DNA of 34,015 nt from Chloroflexota bacterium (GTDB lineage Bacteria > Chloroflexota > Dehalococcoidia > Dehalococcoidales > RBG-16-60-22). Of this stretch, positions 26,779-34,014 are shown in pieces. The stretch covers positions 1 to 34,015 of the forward strand of contig JACZSH010000002.1 of assembly GCA_022574315.1 (NCBI GenBank). Reading direction: 5' to 3'. The notes under the pieces are model-generated. The model was not told the DNA's origin. It did no database searches and saw nothing but the letters and a program-made list of their open reading frames with translations. Made by a program: the position numbers and the translations under genes. Each line of letters opens with the position of its first letter. Positions within the stretch are counted from its first letter, which is position 1.

Positions 26779-27768
26779 CTAGTTTCTAAAAAATCCTTGG
26801 CTCACGGCCGCCCGGATAGTCCCTTCGATGTCAACCACGCGGGGGCCGTCTCCTTGCAGTCTTATCTGTACCTGGTCGGCGGCGGCTACCGTAATCTCTC
26901 TCTCTCCGTCCAGCGCGATTACCGATGGCTTGCAGAGTACCGTTACCTCTTCTCCGGGTTCCAGTATCTTCATTTCGGCTACCTCCACCTCGGCCACCCG
27001 CCCCGGGAGTACCACCGCCCTTACTTTTATATCGCCGCTTCCCAGCCTGATGTACATACCGTGCTGGTCACCGGGTCCCACCGGGTGCAGGTTGCCCCCG
27101 ATACAGGTCATCCCGATGTTATTCGGCTCAGCCCGGGTGCAGACAATCTGCCTGACCTCGGTCAGCTTCCAGATGGCCCGTGAGCCGGTGAATAGCTGGT
27201 CTAGAACTACGGCATCCACCAGTGCCATGTCGATTTCGGCACCGTTCTTGATGACCACCAGTCTTTTATGGCGGCTGATGGGCTCCTCCCCGTCCAGGAC
27301 ATTCCGGCAGATAATTCCGGCGGCGATTCCCGCCGAGGTGGATTCGGTCATCACCGGGAAGACGTTGTTGGTGCCGGTGGATATCGGCACCAGGGGTATG
27401 TCCTGCTTTCCCTTGGCCACGTCCCGGTTGGTCCCGTCTCCGCCCAGGGTGACGATGCAGCCCACCCCCCGTTCGCCCATCATCTCGGCGGCCTTGAGGC
27501 TGTCTTTGGCCGTGTAGTCCATAACCATGTCCAGTATGGAGACTTTTGCCTTGATATTCTCCGTCAGCATCCCGCCCAGGGCTCTCTGCCCGAGGCTGTA
27601 ATAGTCCGGCATGATAAGTATCTCGTCGACGCCGGTGGAATCGATGCCGATGATTATCCTTCTCATCAGGTTGGTTTTCTCGGTATTATCGGTCACGCTG
27701 GCATAAGCTACCAGCCGTCTGATGTCTTTTCCGGAGGCGGGATTGGCGATAATCCCCACTATGCTCAC
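26779..27768 (-). CDS. AcoX-like protein, ATP-NAD kinase fold
   Basis: The 329-residue protein shows NAD-kinase-superfamily motifs: NPASGKD (9-15), GGDGTNRD (109-116) and STGTNNVFP (130-138). The rest matches AcoX, an uncharacterised protein of acetoin-dehydrogenase clusters. NAD kinase activity is not demonstrated for AcoX. The start is GTG immediately after the stop of the hydroxyacid dehydrogenase. Its position between E1 and E2/E3 genes supports a role linked to the complex, perhaps in cofactor supply or control. Confidence 0.9.
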   Translation of the reverse strand: MSIVGIIANPASGKDIRRLVAYASVTDNTEKTNLMRRIIIGIDSTGVDEILIMPDYYSLGQRALGGMLTENIKAKVSILDMVMDYTAKDSLKAAEMMGERGVGCIVTLGGDGTNRDVAKGKQDIPLVPISTGTNNVFPVMTESTSAGIAAGIICRNVLDGEEPISRHKRLVVIKNGAEIDMALVDAVVLDQLFTGSRAIWKLTEVRQIVCTRAEPNNIGMTCIGGNLHPVGPGDQHGMYIRLGSGDIKVRAVVLPGRVAEVEVAEMKILEPGEEVTVLCKPSVIALDGEREITVAAADQVQIRLQGDGPRVVDIEGTIRAAVSQGFFRN

Positions 27769-28755
27769 TTAATCCACCCTGTCTAACTCGTGGCAGTTAA
27801 CGCAGTTGGGCATCGGCTCGCCTTTCAGGCCGGCAATCAGGTTCTCCGCCCCCATAATGCTCATCTCCGTCCCCGTTTGCCAGGTCTGGGCGCCGATGTG
27901 GGGAGTGATAATCAGATTGTCCAGGGTCAGCAGCGGGTCGCCTTTTGAGATTGGTTCTTCTCTGGTGACGTCTATCGCCGCACCCCGTATCCGTTTATGT
28001 TTCAGGGCTTCGTACAGTGCTGCCTGGTCGACCACTTTCCCCCGGGCGGTGTTAACCAGTACCGCCGTCGGTTTCATGCCGGCCAGTTCTTTGGCGCCGA
28101 TGAGGTGTTGTGTATCCGCCGTCAGCGGCACGTGGATGCTCACAAAGTCGGACCGGCTGAGCAGGGTTGGTATGTCCTCGACGTATTCCGCGCCCAGTTC
28201 GGCTTCATCCGCTCTCCGGTTGCGGTTGTGGTAAAGTATCTTCATTTCAAAACCACGGGCACGCCTGGCCACGGCGGCGCCGATGCGCCCCATCCCGATA
28301 ATGCCCAGCGTCTTGTGGTGGACGTCGAGGCCGGTCATTTCCATCGGTCCCCACATCTTCCATTCCCCCCGCGCCGTCAGGTCGACCATTTCCACTATCC
28401 TCCGGGCAAAGGTAAGCATGATGGTAAAAGCCAGGTCGGCGGTGCTTTCGGTGACCGCCCCCGGTGTATTGCTGACCTTGATACCCCGCCTGGTCGCCGC
28501 TTCGGTGTCGATGTTGTCGTAGCCCACGCTGACATTGGCAATCACTTTGAGTTTCGGTGCCGCCTCCATGACGCCGCCGTCTATTTCATCGGCACCCCAG
28601 AGCAGTAACCCGTCCGCGTCGGCCAGGTGGTGGATAAGCTCGGCGCGGGGGATGGTATCCTCTATCGGCCATACCTCGTAATCGGCGTATTGCGCAACTA
28701 TGTCAAGTGCTTCTTGCGCCATCGCTCTGGTGATATATACTTTTGGCTTCGGCAT
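27769..28755 (-). CDS. D-2-hydroxyacid dehydrogenase (glyoxylate reductase type)
   Basis: This NAD(P)-dependent family interconverts D-2-hydroxyacids and 2-oxoacids. The 328-residue protein has the Rossmann motif GMGRIG (154-159), NTARGKVVD with catalytic R238, E267 in DVTREEP, and H286 in TPHIGAQT. The N-terminal GYDNID segment is also typical. Glyoxylate/hydroxypyruvate reductase is the closest kind, but substrate is not determined. It could feed 2-oxoacids to, or draw them from, the dehydrogenase complex encoded around it. Confidence 0.93.
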   Translation of the reverse strand: MPKPKVYITRAMAQEALDIVAQYADYEVWPIEDTIPRAELIHHLADADGLLLWGADEIDGGVMEAAPKLKVIANVSVGYDNIDTEAATRRGIKVSNTPGAVTESTADLAFTIMLTFARRIVEMVDLTARGEWKMWGPMEMTGLDVHHKTLGIIGMGRIGAAVARRARGFEMKILYHNRNRRADEAELGAEYVEDIPTLLSRSDFVSIHVPLTADTQHLIGAKELAGMKPTAVLVNTARGKVVDQAALYEALKHKRIRGAAIDVTREEPISKGDPLLTLDNLIITPHIGAQTWQTGTEMSIMGAENLIAGLKGEPMPNCVNCHELDRVD

Positions 28756-28800
28756 TTGATATCTCCGGTAATTAGTGTCTTTGTGAAATGTCGTCTATGG

Positions 28801-29370
28801 CTACCGGCCGGTAAAATACACGTTTTTCCCCGATGCCGATAGCGGGATGCCGATTGCCAGGTCGGCGTCCATCAGTTTCATCCTGCGGGCGGCGGCACCT
28901 ATCGAGTACATCATGCGGTTGTCCACGTTAAAGTCGCTGGCCGTTTTCACCGCCGAAGCCAGGGCGATGCCCAGGTCCATCGACTGGAAATGGCACATCG
29001 GGCCGCTGGCGTCACCGGCGTCTATCTTTTTCGCCTTCAGTATTGTCAGGCAGTTATGACCGCAGGCGCCGCAGTCGAGAGGTATCTCCACCTTTTTGGG
29101 CTCGCCGGTAACGCCGATAATCAGTACCGCCGCTGACTTCCGGACGTCGTCGGCGTTCCTCTTGAAAAAAGCCAGCCTCTTCGGGTCGTCCTCATATCTT
29201 TTTTCCATGGCCTGGGCCAGCGCTTCCAGTTCTTCGGTGCCGTGTAAAATAAGCGTCTTTGTCGAGTCCATCCCCCTCGTCTTGGGGGAGGTGCGGCTAC
29301 TCACTGCCATCAACCGGGCGGCATCCAGTATCCCTTCTCTTTCTGCCTCATCCGAGCTTATTCGTGCCAT
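28801..29370 (-). CDS. DUF2148 cysteine-rich protein
   Basis: This 189-residue protein resembles the DUF2148 (ferredoxin-domain-like) family, mostly from anaerobes and of unknown function. Four cysteines stand out: C100, C103 and C107 in DCGACGHNC and C126 in GPMCHF, plausibly binding an iron-sulfur cluster. It has an alanine-rich C-terminus with MGDLAIGIPLSASGKN-like DADLAIGIPLSASGKNVYF. No membrane segment or signal is seen. It sits between E1 beta and the hydroxyacid dehydrogenase, suggesting a redox or maturation role there. Confidence 0.85.
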   Translation of the reverse strand: MARISSDEAEREGILDAARLMAVSSRTSPKTRGMDSTKTLILHGTEELEALAQAMEKRYEDDPKRLAFFKRNADDVRKSAAVLIIGVTGEPKKVEIPLDCGACGHNCLTILKAKKIDAGDASGPMCHFQSMDLGIALASAVKTASDFNVDNRMMYSIGAAARRMKLMDADLAIGIPLSASGKNVYFTGR

Positions 29371-29424
29371 GAATCGTCTCCTTCCTGCGGTTGAACTACT
29401 CTGCTGCGTCGATATTCGGCGGCT

Positions 29425-30403
29425 TTAACCGGTTATCTCGTCTATGGCCGCGATTAGCTGGTTTTCGTCGGGCATCCAGTAGTCCTCCATGATTACACCG
29501 TAGGGGACCGGAGTGTCGGGCGCGTTGACCCTCTTTATCGGCGCATCCAGGTAGTCGAAAGCCTCATCCGCGCAGATGGCGGCCACATGCCCGGCGAAGC
29601 TCCCCGTCTCGCATTCCTCGGTGAAGATTACCAGCCGGCTGGTCTTCTTGACCGAGTCCAGGATGGTCTTCTTATCAAGGGGCACTATCGTCCGCGGGTC
29701 GATTACCTCCAGGCTGAGACCGCGTTCTTTTTGCAGTTTCTCGGCGACATTCAGCGCCTTACTTACCATGTAAGCGGTCGCCACCACGGTGATATCGGTG
29801 CCTTCCCGCTTGATTTCAGCCTCTCCGAAAGGTATGGTGTAATCCCCGTCCGGCACCATGCCTTTCGGGCTGGTCCACATCAGCATCTTGTGCTCGAAAA
29901 ACATCACCGGGTTATCGTCCCGGATGGCCGTTTTCAGCAGACCCTTGGCATCGTAGGGATTTGAAGGCAGGACGATTTTCAGCCCCGGCATGCACATCAT
30001 CATCCCCTCCAGGCTCTGGGAGTGCTGGGCGGCTGTCCGCCGGCCGGCGCCGCTGAGTGCCGTCATCACCAGGGGCACGGATATCTTGCCCCCGAACATA
30101 TAGCGCATCTTGGTCATCCCGTTCATTATCTCGTCCCAGGCTACTCCCAGGAAGTCACAGAACCTCATCTGCGGGATGGGCCTCATTCCGGTTATGGCCG
30201 AGCCGATAGCGGCTCCCAGGATGGCTGCCTCGGAGAGTGGCGTGTCCCGTACCCGGCGGGTACTTCTCGTACAGGCCCCCGATTTCCCCCATCAATCCGC
30301 CCATTACGCCCACGTCCTCTCCCAGTATGTACACCCTCTCGTCTCTCTCCATTTCCTCGTCCATCGCCTCGCCAATCGCCTGGCGAAAGTTTATCTCTCT
30401 CAT
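29425..30403 (-). pseudogene. 2-oxoacid dehydrogenase E1 beta, frameshifted
   Basis: E1 beta completes the thiamine-diphosphate active site of acetoin/pyruvate dehydrogenase. The ATG at 30403 (AGGAGGGG upstream) opens a frame through ILGEDVG and GGLYEKYP, which then reads 30 unrelated residues and stops at 30155. The downstream frame carries RVRDTPLSEAA, then AAQHSQSLEG with the conserved His, and ends normally at 29425. The break is near 30256: removing one base or adding two restores about 325 residues. The downstream part has an internal ATG at 30186. A sequencing or assembly error is as likely as a true lesion, since the rest of the complex looks intact. Confidence 0.9.
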
Positions 30404-30412
30404 TTTCCCCTC

Positions 30413-31372
30413 CTAGGCATATACGTTGTCCAACGTTTCTTCCGGTCTCGGGAAAGGACTTTCCAGGGCGAACTTCACCGCTTCGTCCATTTCCGCCAGC
30501 GCTGCCTCGTCAATCTCTTTGGCTTTCTCTTCGGTCAGCACCTTCATTTCCAGGAGCTTTTCCTGGAAGAGTTTTATCGGGTCCCGTTTTAGCCAGGCGT
30601 CAATTTCCTCCTGGGGTCGGTAGGTGCCGGCATCTCCTTCGAAGTGGCCGTGGTAGCGGTAGGTTTTGGCCTCGATTAAAGTCGGTCCCCCGCCGTTCCT
30701 GGCTCTGGCCACCGCCTCCCCCATCACCTCGTGTACCGCCATCACGTCCTGTCCGTCCACCACCACCCCGGGAATTCCGTAGCCCGCCGCCCGGTCGGCA
30801 ATGTCGTGTATCGCCAGCGAGCAGCTCGTCGGCACCGATACCGCCCACAGGTTGTTTTCACAGATGAAAATTACCGGCAGACACCAGACCGCCGCCAGGT
30901 TGATGCCTTCGTGGAATCGCCCGATGTTGGAGGCGCCGTCGCCGAAGAAGCAGGCGGTTACCTGGTCGGTGCCTCTCATTACTGCGGAAAGGCCGGCCCC
31001 GGTGGCCACCGGTATCCCTGACCCCACGATACCCGCCGCTCCCAGCATGCCGATGTCCAGGTCGGCGATGTGCATTGAGCCGCCCTTGCCCAGGCAGTAG
31101 CCGGTTTTTTTAGCGAAAAGCTCGGCCATGGCCCGTTTCGGGTCACCGCCCTTGGCAAGCAGGTGCCCGTGTCCGCGGTGGTTACTGACGATGTAGTCTT
31201 CCGTCCTCAGATGCGCCAGCGCCCCCGAAGCGATTGCCTCTTCGCCAATGTAGACGTGGACGCTGCCGGGAATGTTTCCCGCCTTGAACTCACTGGAAAC
31301 TCTTTCTTCGAAACGGCGGATACGGACCATGGTGCGGAACATGCTGAGTAACTTCTCTTTTTCTATTGCCAT
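30413..31372 (-). CDS. 2-oxoacid dehydrogenase E1 alpha (acetoin/pyruvate type)
   Basis: E1 alpha carries thiamine-diphosphate-dependent decarboxylation or acetoin cleavage. The 319-residue protein has the cofactor motif from GDG (144-146) to NN (163-164), plus RGHGH and KKTGYCLGKGGSMHI, and the phosphorylation-loop-like segment near YRYHGHFEGD. Length fits AcoA or Gram-positive-type PdhA. It lies 9 nt before E1 beta. Which substrate it uses is not resolved from sequence alone. Confidence 0.94.
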   Translation of the reverse strand: MAIEKEKLLSMFRTMVRIRRFEERVSSEFKAGNIPGSVHVYIGEEAIASGALAHLRTEDYIVSNHRGHGHLLAKGGDPKRAMAELFAKKTGYCLGKGGSMHIADLDIGMLGAAGIVGSGIPVATGAGLSAVMRGTDQVTACFFGDGASNIGRFHEGINLAAVWCLPVIFICENNLWAVSVPTSCSLAIHDIADRAAGYGIPGVVVDGQDVMAVHEVMGEAVARARNGGGPTLIEAKTYRYHGHFEGDAGTYRPQEEIDAWLKRDPIKLFQEKLLEMKVLTEEKAKEIDEAALAEMDEAVKFALESPFPRPEETLDNVYA

Positions 31373-31461
31373 TCTGTTTTTCTCTCCCGTCTTGGTAGTA
31401 CTGTCCCCGGTGCCGGTGCGGTCGGTAGCTATCTCGGTCTTGCTACGCGCCTGCCGGCCTT

Positions 31462-31884
31462 TTATGCTGACTTTTTGGCCAGGTCTTCAAGCATGATATC
31501 GGCGGCTTCTCTGGCTGACATCCCTTCTCTAATTCCCAGTTTTTTCGCCAGTTCATTGGTTGCCGATAGGCTACCCTGCTCGTAGGTGCTGGTGCCGTTG
31601 CCTATTTTGGCCGACATGGTGGACACGGCCACCGCCGGGATATCATACTTGTCCAGCGCTTTCATGCCGGCGATTCCGGCCTCATTCTTGCCGATACCGG
31701 CGTCATTGCTGACCATCCCTTTTATCTTCATATTACCCAGGTGCTCGCAGGCATTGACACCACCGTGCGAACCGGTGATGATGATATCCATATTGTTGCT
31801 TTGGTCAACCTCGGAACTGGTGTCCACGATTACGATTCGGGCCTTGCCCATTTCTTTGACGACTTTCCGTTTGTCTCCTGACAT
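31462..31884 (-). CDS. Small SHGG/NDAG protein, copy A
   Basis: I do not recognise a characterised function. I choose the ATG at 31884 (140 residues): AGAGGTGA lies 8 nt upstream, and from this start the protein aligns without gaps to its upstream neighbour over its whole length. A longer reading from a TTG at 31932 has no binding site but overlaps the neighbour's stop. Motifs are GSHGG (38-42), NDAG (60-63) and LGIREGMSAREAAD. It looks soluble, with no signal or membrane segment. It is about 45 percent identical to copy B by my count and lies directly before E1 alpha. Confidence 0.8.
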   Translation of the reverse strand: MSGDKRKVVKEMGKARIVIVDTSSEVDQSNNMDIIITGSHGGVNACEHLGNMKIKGMVSNDAGIGKNEAGIAGMKALDKYDIPAVAVSTMSAKIGNGTSTYEQGSLSATNELAKKLGIREGMSAREAADIMLEDLAKKSA

Positions 31885-31928
31885 CTGCTCGTCACCTCTT
31901 TCTGAATCTGCGCCGGTGCCTTTTTTGC

Positions 31929-32336
31929 TCAACTGTTCTCAAACATTCGGTCGGCCGCTTCCCTGGCCGGCATCCCTTCCCTGATTCCCAGTTTCCGGGC
32001 TGCCTCGTTGGCTACCGAGATTACGCCGCTGTAATAGGTGTCCACCCCGACGCCGATTTCAGCCGACAGGCGGGATACCGCCGCCGCCGGGATACCGTGT
32101 TCGTCCATCAGTTTCAGGGCGGCGATTCCGGCGTCCTCAAGCCCTCCGCCGGCGTCATTGCCAATCATTCCTTTTACCCCGGCGGCAATCATCATCTGCC
32201 CCACGTTGATGCCGCAGTGGGAAGCGTCCACCACCACGTCATTCTTGTTTTCTCCGGTCAGTGACGTCGCCGAATCGGCAATGATTATCCGGGACTTTTC
32301 TGATTCTCTGACTATTTTGTGTATCTCGTGAATCAA
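31929..32336 (-). CDS. Small SHGG/NDAG protein, copy B
   Basis: This 135-residue protein is a paralogue of the gene that follows it. Matching motifs are ASHCG (38-42), NDAG (60-63) and LGIREGMPAREAAD. The start is TTG at 32336 with a GGGGGGA binding site. It is the first gene of the catabolic operon, after a TATAAT element. No function is known to me. The conserved His in both copies and a Cys next to it only here suggest a catalytic or ligand site. Tandem, coupled copies suggest a hetero-oligomer. Confidence 0.8.
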   Translation of the reverse strand: MIHEIHKIVRESEKSRIIIADSATSLTGENKNDVVVDASHCGINVGQMMIAAGVKGMIGNDAGGGLEDAGIAALKLMDEHGIPAAAVSRLSAEIGVGVDTYYSGVISVANEAARKLGIREGMPAREAADRMFENS

Positions 32337-32375
32337 GGCTGTCCCCCCTTTAACGTAATTATTAAACGTAATTTT

Positions 32376-32381
32376 ATTATA
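32376..32381 (-). promoter_or_regulatory. Candidate -10 element of the catabolic operon
   Basis: A perfect TATAAT on the minus strand lies about 40 nt before the TTG start of copy B, in an A/T-rich patch. No good -35 is seen at 17 bp; TTATCC at 19 bp is the best, so an activator may be needed or the match is fortuitous. Confidence 0.45.
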
Positions 32382-32461
32382 CTACTTTATTGGCGTGGCG
32401 GGATAACCGGAAAATTGCTGGAACCAGGCTGCCTACGCTCCATGGCCGACTCAAAAATAAG

Positions 32462-32500
32462 GGAAGTGAACCACGGATTTCAACCGTCATGTTCACTTCC
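32462..32500 (-). terminator. Intrinsic terminator between hydrolase and catabolic operon
   Basis: Ten-base arms GGAAGTGAAC and GTTCACTTCC flank an interior with a further ACGG/CCGT pairing. On the minus strand the stem is followed by CTTATTTTTG. It could end the phosphotriesterase-family transcript or act as an attenuator or small-RNA end for the promoter-like element at 32610-32639. Confidence 0.65.
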
Positions 32501-32609
32501 TTTCGTTATCTATACGGGCACGCTTAGAAAAACTTGGTACCATTAATATCGGCCGGTCGGGAAAGAATTATCGCTTGCCGGCAACACTTTCCCCAGAATA
32601 TCCCTGCGC

Positions 32610-32639
32610 ATATTACCTAACGCTCGCCCGCCTTGTCAA
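32610..32639 (-). promoter_or_regulatory. Promoter-like element TTGACA/TAATAT
   Basis: On the minus strand TTGACA (32634-32639) is followed after 18 bp by TAATAT (32610-32615). Transcription would start near 32603 and meet the terminator hairpin about 110-150 nt later without any gene, which suggests a short RNA or a regulated leader. Confidence 0.55.
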
Positions 32640-32691
32640 GATTTTCCGCCCGGTATCCGGACAAGCTCCTGACCTGGCCGTTCCCCAAATA

Positions 32692-33762
32692 TTAAATGAA
32701 ACAGAGCATTCTTTTCGGGTTCTCCACGGTGATGGTATTGACCTGTTCCTCGGTTAAACCGGCGTCAACCAGCAAAGGCATGACGTACCGGGAAATGTGG
32801 TCGTAGCCGACTCCACCGTAGCGGGCACGCTGGTACTTGTGGCAGACATCGTGAGAGATTAGAATCTGGTCCAGGTACCCCTCGGCAATCAACGCCCGGA
32901 TTTCTTCCGCCCGCCCGCTGTCGCTGGGGATGCTGATGAAGGTACCTTTATACAGGTTTGCCGGCGCCGGTCCGGACCACCCGAAGCAGTCGTATTCGAG
33001 GTAGCAGCCGGCTTTAGCCACCTGGCAGCGCACCTTGTGGTCGCGTACGCGGATGTCGATATGGCTGATGACGGTACGGCTCAGGTCGGCGTCGGCGTTG
33101 CTCAGAATCTCCAGTATTTCCAGCACCGCTTCGTTATTCCGGCGTCCCGGGTGTATGTTTAACGGCGCGCCGGTCAGCCGTTGCGCCCGGGCGGCGGCCT
33201 GCATCGCCTTTTTTTCGTTGTCCACCAGCGGCCAGGAGCAGCCTATCTCACCGATGATTCCCGCCCGTATCCCGCTCTCGCCGACGCCGGTATTGACATC
33301 GCGCACGATTTCTTCGGTTATTTCCTCTTCTGACCTGGCGGCCATGTCCGCCGGGTGCGAGGTGGCCAGATAGTGCCCTGACCCCATGATAATGTTCAGC
33401 CCCGTGGCTCTGGAGACGCGCACCAGCGCTTCCGGGTTGCGGTGGATACCGATATTGGTGACATCGACGATTGTCCCCCCGCCCGCCTTTTTGAAGTTCA
33501 TGGCTTCGTCGATAGCTTCCGGCTCGTCCAGCAGTTCCAAGTTGTCCACGTTCTGGGAACGGTGATAGCTCAGCCAGTGCAGCAGTTCCAGGCTGACCGG
33601 CTGGTGCGCTTTTACCCGGTCATTTTCATCCTCTGGCTCGTTGTAGTTGGCCGTGGCGTGTTCCATGATGAGGTGCTCGTGGGGTAGTGTGACTCCCAGT
33701 TCTTGGCCCTCAATCGGCCCCAGTACGGTCATTGCTTTTCCGGCGAACTTTGAAACAGGCAT
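32692..33762 (-). CDS. Phosphotriesterase-family metallohydrolase
   Basis: Members of this amidohydrolase-superfamily group hydrolyse lactones or phosphate esters, and several are of unknown function. I start at the ATG at 33762 (356 residues, MPVSKFAGKAMTVLG), preceded by AAGGAGGG; an ATG 27 nt upstream has no binding site. Metal-site residues are H28 and H30 (LPHEH), H194, H224 (SHID) and D295 (SHDVCHK). The bridging position is E162 in GEIG, where true phosphotriesterases have a carboxylated Lys, so it is closer to the Php type. A lactonase role upstream of the 2-oxoacid operon is only an inference. Confidence 0.88.
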   Translation of the reverse strand: MPVSKFAGKAMTVLGPIEGQELGVTLPHEHLIMEHATANYNEPEDENDRVKAHQPVSLELLHWLSYHRSQNVDNLELLDEPEAIDEAMNFKKAGGGTIVDVTNIGIHRNPEALVRVSRATGLNIIMGSGHYLATSHPADMAARSEEEITEEIVRDVNTGVGESGIRAGIIGEIGCSWPLVDNEKKAMQAAARAQRLTGAPLNIHPGRRNNEAVLEILEILSNADADLSRTVISHIDIRVRDHKVRCQVAKAGCYLEYDCFGWSGPAPANLYKGTFISIPSDSGRAEEIRALIAEGYLDQILISHDVCHKYQRARYGGVGYDHISRYVMPLLVDAGLTEEQVNTITVENPKRMLCFI

Positions 33763-33807
33763 CTTCTGTGACCCTCCTTTTCCGGACATCGTCCGGCGGT
33801 AACTTGA

Positions 33808-34014
33808 TTATTCGTCCCAGTCGTTCAGAGCCGTAATCGCCTCGCGGAGGACTTTTACCGACTGTTCGGCGGTGTTGACGTCCAGTACCTCGTACGGCGA
33901 ATGGCTGTACCTTCTCGCCATCAGCAGGTAAATGGAGTCCATTTCCGGGTTTATCTCGTAGGCCATGTGGGTGTCGTTAAAGGTTCCCGTGGCGGTGCAG
34001 ACGCCGAAGGGTAT
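33808..34014 (-). CDS. C-terminal fragment, probable metallopeptidase
   Basis: The frame is open from the window edge to a TAA stop at 33808, leaving about 68 residues. It reads IPFGVCTATGTFNDTHMAYE and later RRYSHSPYEVLDVNTAEQSV. The SHSP motif followed by a final helix resembles the ends of M42/M28/M20-type zinc aminopeptidases, but no metal ligand set can be checked on this fragment. It ends 45 nt before the hydrolase start and may be co-transcribed with it. Confidence 0.5.
   Translation of the reverse strand: MPFGVCTATGTFNDTHMAYEINPEMDSIYLLMARRYSHSPYEVLDVNTAEQSVKVLREAITALNDWDE

Larger units (their letters stand above)
32337..32691. other. 355-nt gene-free region with promoter and RNA-like structure
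   Basis: No credible gene is seen on either strand. On the minus strand it contains, in order, a TTGACA/TAATAT promoter-like pair, a segment with complementary arms (GGGGAAAG with CTTTCCC enclosing TTGCCGGCAA), a terminator-like hairpin, and a second -10 element next to the paralogue operon. I could not match it to a known riboswitch or T-box consensus. Confidence 0.6.

Noticed and set aside
30155..30403. Programmed frameshift in E1 beta
   Set aside because: No recognisable slippery heptamer, downstream pseudoknot or in-frame stop close to the junction was seen, and E1 beta is not known to use recoding. A sequencing error or a mutation is simpler.
32500..32610. T-box or known riboswitch leader
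   Set aside because: A TGGTACC string is present but the AGGGTGG-ACCGCG T-box core is missing, and no c-di-GMP, SAM, glycine or cobalamin consensus could be recognised.
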